From NCBI GenBank assembly GCA_947501025.1, contig CANMUM010000016.1, positions 1 through 40,648 on the forward strand: a stretch of DNA of 40,648 nucleotides, given 5' to 3'. Both the position numbers and the translations under genes were made by a program. Below, one piece after another: positions 1 to 7,445 of this stretch (position 1 is the first letter of the stretch; each line of letters opens with the position of its first letter). The notes beneath the pieces were generated by a model. The model was given only the letters and a program-made list of their open reading frames with translations, had not been told where the DNA came from and did not search any database. The stretch is from an uncultured Paracoccaceae bacterium. GTDB taxonomy: Bacteria; Pseudomonadota; Alphaproteobacteria; Rhodobacterales; Rhodobacteraceae.

Positions 1-151
1 CTCTTCATTTCAGTGGGATTGTTTGTTGCGCTTATGCCAATCCAATTATACGCTGGGTTTAGATTTTGGAACTGGAGATGTAGGTTGGTTTAGAATAGTA
101 GTTAGCTATTTTTCTCAAAAGTCATATAGCCAGTTTACAAAAATGGCCAAA
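1..151. other. Flanking DNA without a supported gene
   Basis: This is AT-rich sequence downstream of the stop of the minus-strand gene at 152. Only short unsupported reading frames cross it. I see no tRNA, repeat or strong terminator. Confidence 0.4.
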
Positions 152-1300
152 TTAGGAATTTTCGCCTGTCTTGTTATTAATTTTTGCAATTGGAATAAGC
201 TCAATAGCAGGGTGCTTTGCGTAAGCTCCGTCCCACTTTTCATCCCCAGGTATTGAGAGAATTTCACGCCAATATTTAGGTTCAACGGGCCCAGTTTTCG
301 GATCAAGTGCTGTTGCCAATCTAGTTGCTAACAATTCAAACTCGTTTTGCGTCTCTCCGTTTGATCGAATTGCCGAAATCAATTTGAATGCTCCTAGTAG
401 GGCAGCTTTACAATCATTGATGTTTGGATGTGTGGCTCGATGCGCCAAGGAATTCCGAGCTGTACGCGCACAACTCAGCTGTTCGTAAAGCGTGTTCTCA
501 ATCAAGTTTTTCTGAAATAGAACTTCTATCTTTTGCGCGGCCTGCCATCCATTGCCTTCAATAAAACGTTTACGTTGTGAGATACTCACTTCGGTGGGAA
601 CAACATGATCATTCCAAAGTCTGCCAATCAATGACTCACAGGTTGACCACAAAAACACCATTGCTGGTGCAAGTTGACCTTGTCGAAAATATGTCAGCCC
701 ATTTAGAAAAAGGCTAGGACTGATTTCTGGGATCCCTTCGACAACAGGAGTGCCTTTCTGCAAAGCAGCATGAATTTCGGAGGATGTACATACTCTTGAA
801 TCTAACAATTTCATAGTATCGAAGCTTCCTGCGTCTCGATTTTGAAGCGCCATGAGACTGGAGAAGTTTGGTCCGGTAGCGCCTCCACCGGCCCGATAAT
901 ATCCCGTTCCGTAAATAACACCAAAACCAATATCACTTGGCATCATTGCGTCAAAATCGATGCCTCCAAATGTTATCTTCAAAAGAATACGGTTAGCAGA
1001 ATCTAACGCGGCTTCCTCGTTAACTCCAGACATTCCAGGAAAAAGGAGAGCGCCAGTGTAGGAAACGATTACGGCCATTTGACCCATGACAGGCAGCATC
1101 GGATTCAACTGTGTAGTTGTACGGCATATTTTTAATCTATCATAAGTCCCTGAATTGACCTGCTCAAGAGTGAATGCTGGCTCATCTCCTTCATCGAACG
1201 TAACAAGCGTGAATGGTGAAGTTGCGGCAACGTAGAGCGGCACTTGAATGATTTCATTGCCGTCTTTGCCAATTTTAGGTGGTCTGGTGGGAGGCTTCAT
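152..1300 (-). CDS. Hypothetical protein with HEPN-like Rx4H motif
   Basis: A 382-aa protein of unknown function lying outside the prophage. The N-terminal half (about residues 1-190) matches nothing I recognise. The C-terminal half (about 195-310) is alpha-helical and resembles HEPN/DUF4145-type domains: a helix starting FLNGLTYFRQG, a helix with CESLIGRLWND, then RTARNSLAH, in which R282 and H287 form an Rx4H motif. HEPN domains are often RNases or RNA-binding modules in toxin and defence systems, but an RNS/RNx4H-like motif also occurs in non-catalytic members. The start ATG at 1298-1300 is the first in frame. The gene faces away from the prophage left end, 261 bp from it. Whether it belongs to the host core or to another mobile element cannot be told here. 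Confidence 0.75.
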   Translation of the reverse strand: MKPPTRPPKIGKDGNEIIQVPLYVAATSPFTLVTFDEGDEPAFTLEQVNSGTYDRLKICRTTTQLNPMLPVMGQMAVIVSYTGALLFPGMSGVNEEAALDSANRILLKITFGGIDFDAMMPSDIGFGVIYGTGYYRAGGGATGPNFSSLMALQNRDAGSFDTMKLLDSRVCTSSEIHAALQKGTPVVEGIPEISPSLFLNGLTYFRQGQLAPAMVFLWSTCESLIGRLWNDHVVPTEVSISQRKRFIEGNGWQAAQKIEVLFQKNLIENTLYEQLSCARTARNSLAHRATHPNINDCKAALLGAFKLISAIRSNGETQNEFELLATRLATALDPKTGPVEPKYWREILSIPGDEKWDGAYAKHPAIELIPIAKINNKTGENS

Positions 1301-1561
1301 TTTTCGTATTTATTCCAATTCTAAAAATCAAATCTAGCCCAGTTAAGCGATCATTGTGCTTTTACAGCGCTACTAAAATAAAAATGCTAGTTTGCTTGGG
1401 TCAGATAGTCCAGTTGAATTAATGGACTCTGCTAACTCGAATAAAACCTACTAATCATTCACCTTGTTACATCGTTGCTAAGTCCATTCTTTTGGAAAAG
1501 TGATGAATGCAATCAGCGTACATTTACGCCGAAAATATTGAAAGCAATGGGAAGACCAAAA
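1301..1561. other. Non-coding flank left of the prophage
   Basis: This 261-bp stretch lies upstream of the minus-strand gene that starts at 1300 and should hold its promoter. It contains the inverted repeat AGTCCA (1407-1412) / TGGACT (1423-1428) with a 10-nt loop and no T-run. It ends in the 5-bp target duplication CAAAA (1557-1561). Reading frames here lack ribosome-binding sites and I do not call them genes. Confidence 0.5.
1557..1561. repeat. Target-site duplication, left copy
   Basis: CAAAA directly precedes the TGTAG terminus of the prophage and recurs directly after the other terminus at 40515-40519. The bases just beyond differ, so the duplication is exactly 5 bp, the length made by Mu transposition. 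Confidence 0.85.
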
Positions 1562-1711
1562 TGTAGGGGGGTATGCTCATTTGCAGTAGCCAATATATCG
1601 CTCATAATTAAGATTAAACCTTATAAACAAGGCGCAGAAGAAAAATTTCCTCGGAATTGATTTTGCAGTAAGAATGTTCACTTTGAGCATTTTTCGCTCA
1701 CTATTTTGCAG
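1562..1711 (+). promoter_or_regulatory. Left-end transposase binding sites
   Basis: Three copies of a related motif stand at the left end: CATTTGCAG (1578-1586), GATTTTGCAG (1659-1668) and CTATTTTGCAG (1701-1711). The right end has the matching motif on the other strand, CTAATTTGCA (40491-40500), and a further TTTGCAAATCAG at 40467-40478. MuA recognises three sites at each end of Mu, so these are the likely transposase sites. The rest of 1562-1745 has no supported gene. Confidence 0.65.
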
Positions 1712-1745
1712 AAAGTGTACATTTACAAACATTATGCGTTCATTG

Positions 1746-2393
1746 TTAAATCATATGCCCAACCCACACAACGCGACCAATCACTTTGAAGGCATTCATT
1801 TGATGCTTGTCGATCACGAATGGGGAGTATTCTTTATTGTCAGATTTTACCTCTAACGCGTCTGGTAAGTGGTTTAGCCGCTTTACGAACAATGCGCCGT
1901 CATATGTAAAGGCATAGATGGCACTTGTGAGGTTGGTACGTTTCGTATCGACCATAATGAGCGCACCATCATGGATGGTCGGCTCCATCGAATCGCCGTC
2001 AGCATCAAGAAGGATAAGGCCTTCGGTACTAGATCTGGCAAGCTTTTTACGCATAAAGTCTTTTGTGAATGGGATTTTGTCGAGAATGGGCGCTTCATCA
2101 ACAAACACGCCATTTCCGCACGATGCAGACACATCATAGCGCGGCACGCACGGGAAGTGATCGTCGTCCATTTGAGCCTCTTCGCCGATGCGCATTGGGC
2201 CTTCGCCTGTGGCGAGCCAGTTGAGATTGGCCTTTGTCGCCGCAGCTATATCCGCCAACGCAGTGAATTTTGGCTCTGTGCCACGTAGCCAGTTATTTAT
2301 ACTGCTCACACTTTGTCCACTTTTGGATGATACGGTGGATACTCCCCCGCTTTCCTCAATGACTTCCTTAAGTCTGATAGTGCCGTCCCACAT
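1746..2393 (-). CDS. S24/LexA-type phage repressor (CI-like)
   Basis: A 215-aa repressor expected to hold the lysogenic state. Residues about 5-60 form a helix-turn-helix DNA-binding domain (SSKSGQSVSSINNWLRG). Residues about 85-215 form a LexA/CI-type S24 domain with GDSMEPTI (catalytic Ser135) and LFVKRL (catalytic Lys171). Cys92-Gly93 in SASCGNG is a plausible self-cleavage site, so RecA-dependent induction is likely. I start at the ATG at 2391-2393 because AGAGGA stands just upstream on the minus strand; an upstream in-frame ATG at 2456 would add 21 residues unlike the family and would run through the operator at 2429-2444. It is transcribed divergently from the Ner-like gene. Mu itself uses an unrelated repressor. 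Confidence 0.92.
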   Translation of the reverse strand: MWDGTIRLKEVIEESGGVSTVSSKSGQSVSSINNWLRGTEPKFTALADIAAATKANLNWLATGEGPMRIGEEAQMDDDHFPCVPRYDVSASCGNGVFVDEAPILDKIPFTKDFMRKKLARSSTEGLILLDADGDSMEPTIHDGALIMVDTKRTNLTSAIYAFTYDGALFVKRLNHLPDALEVKSDNKEYSPFVIDKHQMNAFKVIGRVVWVGHMI

Positions 2394-2406
2394 AATATCC
2401 TCTAAC

Positions 2407-2424
2407 TGGGACGCCAAAGTCCCA
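2407..2424. promoter_or_regulatory. Palindrome upstream of repressor
   Basis: TGGGAC (2407-2412) and GTCCCA (2419-2424) form a perfect 6-bp inverted repeat with a 6-nt centre, 14-31 bp upstream of the repressor ATG. Its halves resemble those of the neighbouring operators, but its arm order is reversed. It may be a weaker repressor or Ner site, or a leader hairpin. Confidence 0.4.
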
Positions 2425-2428
2425 TATC

Positions 2429-2444
2429 TGCCCAAAAGTGGGCA
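2429..2444. promoter_or_regulatory. Putative repressor operator, TGCCCA-N4-TGGGCA
   Basis: This is a perfect 16-bp palindrome (6-bp arms, centre AAAG). It shares the plan NNNCCA-A-A-N-N-TGGNNN with the palindrome at 2536-2551. Its place in front of the repressor gene suits autoregulation. Confidence 0.55.
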
Positions 2445-2503
2445 ATAATAAAACACAACAATAACAGCGCCCTACGCCAAAATGACGCAATTTTTGCAAA
2501 AAC

Positions 2504-2520
2504 TTAAGCGGGATGCTTAA
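2504..2520. promoter_or_regulatory. Inverted repeat TTAAGC/GCTTAA
   Basis: TTAAGC (2504-2509) and GCTTAA (2515-2520) flank a GGGAT centre, just upstream of the predicted early promoter. It could bind Ner or an activator; its half-sites are close to those of the late-promoter dyads (CTTAAGG). Confidence 0.35.
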
Positions 2521-2527
2521 ATTTGGG

Positions 2528-2556
2528 TTTACATAAGTCCAAACATGGACTATGTT
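2528..2556 (+). promoter_or_regulatory. Early promoter with embedded operator
   Basis: TTTACA (-35, 2528-2533) and TATGTT (-10, 2551-2556) are separated by exactly 17 bp. The spacer is almost filled by the perfect palindrome AGTCCA-AACA-TGGACT (2536-2551), which overlaps the first base of the -10. Repressor bound there would exclude RNA polymerase. This is the likely counterpart of Mu Pe, giving a leader of about 70 nt before the Ner-like gene. Confidence 0.65.
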
Positions 2557-2632
2557 CACGTTATTCAAATATTAAACACACATGCTGGAATGGCTCCTAC
2601 ACCACGACAGCACAACGAAAAGGGATAAGCTT

Positions 2633-2929
2633 ATGCGATGGGGAATTGGAAGTAATCCAAAGGACATCAAAGACATACTGCGCAAAAAAGGCGCAACATA
2701 TCGCAAGCTGGCAGCCGAAAATAATTGCCATATCTCGCAAATCTCTGACGCATTCCGCAAGCCCTGCTATGCAGGTGAGCAAGCTATTGCCAAAGGTCTC
2801 GGATTGCCCGCCTTCCGTATCTGGCCCGACCGCTATGATGCGGAGGGACGCCCACTACATAAACGTATCCGCAAGCGTTTTAACATGAACAGTGACAAAA
2901 CGCCAAGTCAAAACTGTGAGGCGGCATGA
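2633..2929 (+). CDS. ner: Ner-like DNA-binding protein
   Basis: A 98-aa protein of the Ner/Nlp (SfsB) family. In Mu, Ner represses early and repressor transcription to steer towards lytic growth. The family pattern is clear: NPKDIKDILRKKGATYRKLA, then a helix-turn-helix with HISQISDAFRK, then GEQAIAKGLGLPAFRIWPDRYD, the usual ending IWPxRY. The C-terminal basic tail is extra. I chose ATG 2633 because AAAGGGA stands about 8 nt upstream and the family fold starts right after it; the longer frame from 2582 has no ribosome-binding site. It is the first gene after the predicted early promoter. Confidence 0.9.
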   Translation: MRWGIGSNPKDIKDILRKKGATYRKLAAENNCHISQISDAFRKPCYAGEQAIAKGLGLPAFRIWPDRYDAEGRPLHKRIRKRFNMNSDKTPSQNCEAA

Positions 2930-3117
2930 ACATGACGCAAAGTAACCAAAAATCACTGAACCTTTGTGGGTGCACGAAACGCCCTGTAACCGATCCCTAC
3001 CCTGACCTTGTTTCGTGCCCCTTCATGGGTTTGATGCCCAATTTCGCTGCCTCAATAGCGAAACTCAATAAACTTTCTACGCCTTGCCTAATGGCGGGCG
3101 TAGGCTTTTTGTTGGGA
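2930..3117. other. Structured non-coding segment after ner
   Basis: Three inverted repeats follow each other: GCACGAAAC (2972-2980) / GTTTCGTGC (3010-3018) with a 29-nt loop; TTTCGCT (3042-3048) / AGCGAAA (3057-3063) with an 8-nt loop; and the terminator hairpin at 3077-3110. The first two share the half-site CGAAA. No supported gene is seen; an open frame does run through on the plus strand but lacks family resemblance. The segment could hold operators, a small RNA or attenuation structures. Confidence 0.45.
3077..3110 (+). terminator. Rho-independent terminator after ner
   Basis: CTACGCC (3077-3083) pairs with GGCGTAG (3097-3103), followed by GCTTTTT (3104-3110). The T-run is on the plus strand, so it would stop early transcription after the Ner-like gene. 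On the minus strand the tail is only moderately T-rich, so use by the converging DUF4145 gene is less sure. Confidence 0.6.
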
Positions 3118-3825
3118 TCAGGTAGTAGTAGATACCGTTCGCGCCTGAATTCTGTGTGGTATAGTAAAGGTTACTTCAAGAAATATCTCAATAAAGGCAA
3201 TCATTTCGATGAGTTCCGCTTCGCTAGCGGTGCCTTCATGGGCGGCATTGTTGCGCAGAAGCCTTACCTGATGCGCCCAATCCCTAAGAGTATTGGTGAT
3301 GACTGTTTTATTTGCCAAATCATCAATCATGCTTACCATGTTTTTACCCGTAGCACCAAGCGCCTTCAGAGCTTGCTCCATGCAGGCTCCTGCGGCGATG
3401 GCTCCAATAGCCGTGGAGAAGCGATCGTCTTCTGTCGCCGCTTTTGCATCTTGATAAAAGGCCGCTACTCTATCGGGCCAGCTTTTGTCTATCAAGATTT
3501 GAGCAGGTTCAGGGTATTGCAGTTTGATAGAAAGTTTAGTGCCACCGAAAAATTCACCACGCGCTTCTTTTTTAGACAGAAGGGTGTTGAACCAATTTCG
3601 CTCAACTTCAACCAACAACAAGGTTGGATAGCTGCACATGCTGCAAAAACCATAAGCGGCGGCTTCCAGCATATCCGTGCCATGAACTGTTTTGCTAGAT
3701 GGGTGGTTAAGGCGGGCTATACCAGCATCAGGAACTGGTTTTGTAATGCGCGTTTCATTGAGTTGATAAAACCGAGCATCATTAATTTGATTGCAGTGAC
3801 CGCATTTAATTCTTTTCGTAAACAT
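3118..3825 (-). CDS. DUF4145-like protein with zinc-ribbon and HEPN-like motif (moron)
   Basis: A 235-aa protein resembling the DUF4145 family. The N-terminal part holds two CxxC pairs, C8/C11 and C61/C64, likely a zinc ribbon. The C-terminal part is alpha-helical with AIAAGACMEQALKALG and RLLRNNAAHEG, where R191 and H196 give the Rx4H pattern of HEPN-like folds. DUF4145 domains often accompany restriction and anti-phage genes. It sits backwards in the early region, its start codon only 11 bp from that of the plus-strand gene at 3837, so early transcription reading through would be antisense to all of it. This favours expression in the lysogen, as for a lysogenic-conversion gene. Function is not known. 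Confidence 0.82.
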   Translation of the reverse strand: MFTKRIKCGHCNQINDARFYQLNETRITKPVPDAGIARLNHPSSKTVHGTDMLEAAAYGFCSMCSYPTLLLVEVERNWFNTLLSKKEARGEFFGGTKLSIKLQYPEPAQILIDKSWPDRVAAFYQDAKAATEDDRFSTAIGAIAAGACMEQALKALGATGKNMVSMIDDLANKTVITNTLRDWAHQVRLLRNNAAHEGTASEAELIEMIAFIEIFLEVTFTIPHRIQARTVSTTT

Positions 3826-3836
3826 ACGGTGTTCCT

Positions 3837-4046
3837 ATGAAAAATAGTGTTGAAATTATGAATGCCGTTGATTGCATTTTTAAAAAACATATCAAATCAC
3901 CCTATTCATTGCAAATGATCAGCTCAGATCTCGCACATCTTCAATTGGAACATGGCCGTGAAGAAGTCATGAATGCAGTTATATATAACCATAAGATCGC
4001 TATAATCCGCCTTTCTCATTTAGGTGAGGAGCGCTCACATGGCTAA
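3837..4046 (+). CDS. Small hypothetical early protein
   Basis: A 69-aa protein I do not recognise, largely helical, without membrane segments or cysteine clusters beyond one Cys. Its start lies 11 bp from the divergent DUF4145 gene, and no strong ribosome-binding site precedes it. Its end overlaps the start of the next gene by 8 bp, as is usual in this early operon, which is the main reason to call it. Confidence 0.55.
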   Translation: MKNSVEIMNAVDCIFKKHIKSPYSLQMISSDLAHLQLEHGREEVMNAVIYNHKIAIIRLSHLGEERSHG

Positions 4047-4497
4047 ACAACGCTCAGACACCCAAACGCTTAGCTTATTTGACTGGGAGCCACCGAAAGT
4101 CTCAGTAAACTTGCCTGAGGAAATGACACGCGGAGGCACGATCGATACACAAATTGCTAGAGCCATTTCTCATGCACTGGCAGAGAGCGGGTTATCGCGT
4201 GAGGAAACAGCAACGGCAATGTCAGATTATCTTGGTCAGGAAGTTACAAAGAATATGATTGATGCCTATGCCAGCCAAGCGCGTGAAACCCATAAAATTA
4301 CGCTTGAGCGCTTCATTGCATTGATTGAGGTCACCAAGAACATTGGGCTGGCAGGATTTGTCGCGCAATTTTTCGGACACATCGTTGTTCCTACAAAATA
4401 TGGTGAACTTATTGACCTTCATTATACAGAAGAAAAACTCGAAGAACTTGAGCAGAAACGCCTAATGCTACGTACAAAATGGAGGGCAAAACGATGA
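4039..4497 (+). CDS. Hypothetical protein preceding the Mu-type transposase
   Basis: A 152-aa protein of a type commonly found just before transposase in alphaproteobacterial Mu-like phages, with no known role. It has a hydrophilic N-terminus (LSLFDW), then ESGLSREETATAMSDYLG and KNMIDAYASQARETHKI, which looks like a helix-turn-helix region, and a C-terminal charged coiled helix. ATG 4039 is chosen because GAGGAG stands about 8 nt upstream; the earlier in-frame start at 4024 has none. Its stop overlaps the transposase start as ATGA. Confidence 0.75.
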   Translation: MAKQRSDTQTLSLFDWEPPKVSVNLPEEMTRGGTIDTQIARAISHALAESGLSREETATAMSDYLGQEVTKNMIDAYASQARETHKITLERFIALIEVTKNIGLAGFVAQFFGHIVVPTKYGELIDLHYTEEKLEELEQKRLMLRTKWRAKR

Positions 4498-6635
4498 GTG
4501 ATGCATATTGGAAAACCCCTCAAGAGTGGGCGTGGTTGACCTTGGATGGTTTACCTCAAACAAAACGGCGTATGAATGCAATGGCTGAACGTGAAACTTG
4601 GCAATCTCTTGGTTCCGACTATGCGCGTAAGCGCGCAGGGCGTGGTGGTGGTTGGGAGTATCATCTCAATTGCTTGCCTGAAGCTGCAAAGCAAGATTTT
4701 CTTAACCGTGAACGCGCCATAATTGCGCAAGCTGATTTGCAGAAAAAAGAGAAATCCGAAGCGGCGATAATGTCACGAGTCGCTACCGATCTTACTGCAC
4801 GCCTCAAGCAGGTTATGGAAGCTCGAAATACAATTTTGATTGAGCTTTCTAAGCGCGCTATCTTGCAGAAAAGTTATGATAGAATGCTTGATGAATTTTT
4901 AGCTGAAGCTAAATCAGGAGCTATGCCAGCTGAGTTGATTGAAGTGCTATATATGGCAAGTGACCGCCGTAAAAACACTATCCCTTCAAAGCGCAGTATA
5001 TACTACTGGAAAAAGACTAAGGAAAGTGAAGGCGTTACGGCTCTCGCCCCGAAACGCGCGCCCCAACAACTTAAGCAAGAAACACCTGAATATCTTGGCG
5101 CATTTCTCAGATATTATGCGCATCCAACAAAACCAACCATTGCACAAGCCTTGCGCAAAATGGCAGCATCACTTGATAATGATGAAGATGCACCAACCTA
5201 TGATCAAGTCAGCCGCGCATTAAAAGCCCTCAAGGGCACTAATCGCTGGCTTGACGCCTATCGTGGCCGTGAAGGCTCCTTACAGCTTAAGGCACGCCTA
5301 GCATTTACACGCAGATCGACTGAGGGCATGGAGCCGACTGAGATTTACACGGCTGATGGTAAAACATTTGATGCTGAAATCGCTCATCCGATGCATGGCA
5401 AGGCATTTAAACCCGAGGTCACATGGGTTCTTGATGTTGCCACACGCAAATGCGTTGGATGGTCTGCGGGTCTTGCTGAAAGTGCTGAAGCTGTTGCTGA
5501 TGCCCTACGCCATGCGGCCGAGAAGAACGGCATTCCAGCCATATTCTATACTGACCGAGGCAAAGGCTACAAAAACAAGCGTATCGGTAATGAGGCTTAT
5601 GGTTTGGCTGCTCGTTTAGGTACAACAATGACGTATTCATTGCCATATAATTCACAAGCACGTGGATTAATGGAACGTGCTCACAAAACAGTTCTCAATG
5701 ACCTTGCCCGTACTTTTGTCACGTATTTGGGCAAAGACATGGATCGTCAAGCCTCTCAAAAAGTACATAAGCAATCACGCAAAGAACTAAAAGAGTTTGG
5801 CGAAAGCAAAACATTGCCATCATGGGCACAGTTTACGGATGATCTTGGTAAAGCGATTGAAGAATATAATGATCGCCCGCATAGCGCACTCAAGTTACGC
5901 GATAGCGTTACAGGAAAAATGCGCCGAGCAAGCCCTAATGAATACTGGAACCATCTCTGCAAAGAGGGATTTGAGCCGTTTCGTGTTCAAGCCGATGAGT
6001 CTGATGATCTATTCAGGCCACATAAAAAAGCATCTTGTCGCCGCTGTGAGATCGCTTTCAACACAAACAGATATTTCTCGATCGCACTTAGCCCATTTCA
6101 TGGACAGACTGTATTCATTGGATATGACATGCATGATGCTTCCAAAATATGGGTACATGAAATTGAAAAGCTTGATGGCAAAGAGGTTCCAGGGCGTTTG
6201 ATTGCCCATGCTGAATTTGCAGGTAACGAAACACGTTACATGCCAAAATCCATGACCGATACAGCGAAAGAAACAAGGGCAAAAGGTCGTCTGAAGCGGC
6301 ATGATGCCAAGCGTGGTGAAATCTTAGAGGAGGCAAACCCAATGCCATTTATACCTCAAGTTGTCATACCTACGCCAAGCATTGATATGCCTATGTCAGA
6401 ACAAATTGTGGAGCCTGCACAACATGTTGATGAAATAGAGCCAGCCAATAAGCCATTGGTATTCAGCTCGGATGTAGAGTTGGCACAATGGGCGGCAAAA
6501 AACCCAACTGAGGTCAATGAAAGGCAACTTCAAGTTATTTACAACATGATGCGTCGCTCAAGTGGGATGGAAATTTTGGAATATTCAGGCGTCGACATCA
6601 ACGCGCTTCGAAACCTTGTCAAGGACGTCGCCTGA
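4494..6635 (+). CDS. MuA-like DDE transposase
   Basis: A 713-aa transposase that cuts and joins the prophage ends during replicative transposition. The N-terminus (about 5-45) matches the Mu-type end-binding winged helix: WKTPQEWAWLTLDGLPQTKR then MAERETW. Next come helical domains and an RNase H-like core with TADGKTFD (Asp288), FYTDRGKGY (Asp354) and ARGLMERAH (Glu394), a D-x65-D-x39-E triad. A Mu-type C-terminal beta-barrel domain follows (about 470-580) and a C-terminal tail that would contact the ATPase. MuA is 663 aa, so the size fits. The ATG at 4494 overlaps the previous stop (ATGA), with GGAGG 8 nt upstream; a nearby in-frame ATG at 4479 is less likely. Confidence 0.95.
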   Translation: MSDAYWKTPQEWAWLTLDGLPQTKRRMNAMAERETWQSLGSDYARKRAGRGGGWEYHLNCLPEAAKQDFLNRERAIIAQADLQKKEKSEAAIMSRVATDLTARLKQVMEARNTILIELSKRAILQKSYDRMLDEFLAEAKSGAMPAELIEVLYMASDRRKNTIPSKRSIYYWKKTKESEGVTALAPKRAPQQLKQETPEYLGAFLRYYAHPTKPTIAQALRKMAASLDNDEDAPTYDQVSRALKALKGTNRWLDAYRGREGSLQLKARLAFTRRSTEGMEPTEIYTADGKTFDAEIAHPMHGKAFKPEVTWVLDVATRKCVGWSAGLAESAEAVADALRHAAEKNGIPAIFYTDRGKGYKNKRIGNEAYGLAARLGTTMTYSLPYNSQARGLMERAHKTVLNDLARTFVTYLGKDMDRQASQKVHKQSRKELKEFGESKTLPSWAQFTDDLGKAIEEYNDRPHSALKLRDSVTGKMRRASPNEYWNHLCKEGFEPFRVQADESDDLFRPHKKASCRRCEIAFNTNRYFSIALSPFHGQTVFIGYDMHDASKIWVHEIEKLDGKEVPGRLIAHAEFAGNETRYMPKSMTDTAKETRAKGRLKRHDAKRGEILEEANPMPFIPQVVIPTPSIDMPMSEQIVEPAQHVDEIEPANKPLVFSSDVELAQWAAKNPTEVNERQLQVIYNMMRRSSGMEILEYSGVDINALRNLVKDVA

Positions 6636-6666
6636 ATTATGTTCGCTAAAACGGAGAGAAAATAGC

Positions 6667-7443
6667 ATGAAATCTAAATTTGTCAAAACAAAAAACTATC
6701 TGAGGTTTGCAGAAGCCATTGAACGCTTTGAAGAGCGTGGCGCAGAAGAGACCCGCCTCATCATCGTTGATGGTGATCCTGGACTGGGCAAAACGACCAT
6801 TTTACAAAGATGGGCAAGTGCTGAGCATTGCGCATATTTGCGGGCAAAAACAGATTGGACGCCGCGCTGGTTCTTAGAAGAACTGCTAAAATCATTACAG
6901 GTTAATATCGTGCCATTCAGTTATCCAAATCGTTTCAACATGGCGCTTGCTGAGTTGTCGTCGCGCACTCAAGATGCTGAGGTCGCTGGAAAGCAATTCG
7001 CAGTTGTTCTTGATGAATCTGATTATATCACGAATAAAAGTCAACTCGTTGAAACCATTCGTGACCTTGCAGATATTGCGGGTGCCACATTCATCTTGGT
7101 TGGCATGGGCCGTATACGCGACAATCTCACAAAATTTCCACAAACCGCATCGCGTGTGAATGGATATGTGCGTTTTGAACCTGCAGACATCGATGATGTA
7201 AAATTGTTCTTTAAAGAGCGCTGTGAAGTCAAAATTGCCGATGACCTTGCAGGCTTTATTCACAACGCAACACAAGGTTACAATCGAGAGCTACTTGAGG
7301 CGGTTAAATCTGTTGAAAGATTTGGTTTTCGCCTTACCTCATATGATGAAGCCATAGGTCTCACCCTCAAAGAAATGTCTGGCCAGTTCCTTATCAACAA
7401 CCGCAAGAATGGCCAGCCTATTCACGTGCCAGGGAGGATTTAA
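6667..7443 (+). CDS. MuB-like AAA ATPase, target-DNA activator
   Basis: A 258-aa ATPase that binds target DNA and stimulates the transposase, and in Mu gives target immunity. Walker A is GDPGLGKT (36-43) and Walker B is VVLDES (Asp116, Glu117). A sensor-like LVGMGR follows, and the C-terminal region contains a helical lid. It is shorter than MuB (312 aa) and lacks an evident N-terminal helix-turn-helix, resembling the compact ATPases of other Mu-like phages. ATG 6667 follows GGAGAG with good spacing; the longer frame from 6562 overlaps the transposase gene and has no ribosome-binding site. Confidence 0.92.
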   Translation: MKSKFVKTKNYLRFAEAIERFEERGAEETRLIIVDGDPGLGKTTILQRWASAEHCAYLRAKTDWTPRWFLEELLKSLQVNIVPFSYPNRFNMALAELSSRTQDAEVAGKQFAVVLDESDYITNKSQLVETIRDLADIAGATFILVGMGRIRDNLTKFPQTASRVNGYVRFEPADIDDVKLFFKERCEVKIADDLAGFIHNATQGYNRELLEAVKSVERFGFRLTSYDEAIGLTLKEMSGQFLINNRKNGQPIHVPGRI

Positions 7444-7445
7444 TC

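Noticed and set aside
1407-1428. AGTCCA/TGGACT inverted repeat in the left flank, same arms as the early operator
   Set aside because: The spacing is 10 nt instead of 4 and it lies outside the prophage, so a shared repressor site is unlikely.
1510-1522. TGCAATCAGCGTACA in the left flank as a possible right end of another element
   Set aside because: Similarity to the true right end is weak (no CTACA terminus, poor site match) and no phage gene lies to its left in view.
1517-1730. GTACATTTAC occurring both in the flank (about 1518) and in the left end (about 1718)
   Set aside because: Ten bases in AT-rich DNA, on both sides of the insertion point; likely chance.
1475-1856. Two plus-strand frames of about 60 codons across the left prophage end
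   Set aside because: The first spans the junction between flank and prophage, the second overlaps the repressor end; neither has a ribosome-binding site.
2926-3840. Plus-strand open frame of 304 codons opposite the DUF4145 gene
   Set aside because: Most of it is antisense to a clear protein family on the minus strand and it shows no family pattern or ribosome-binding site.
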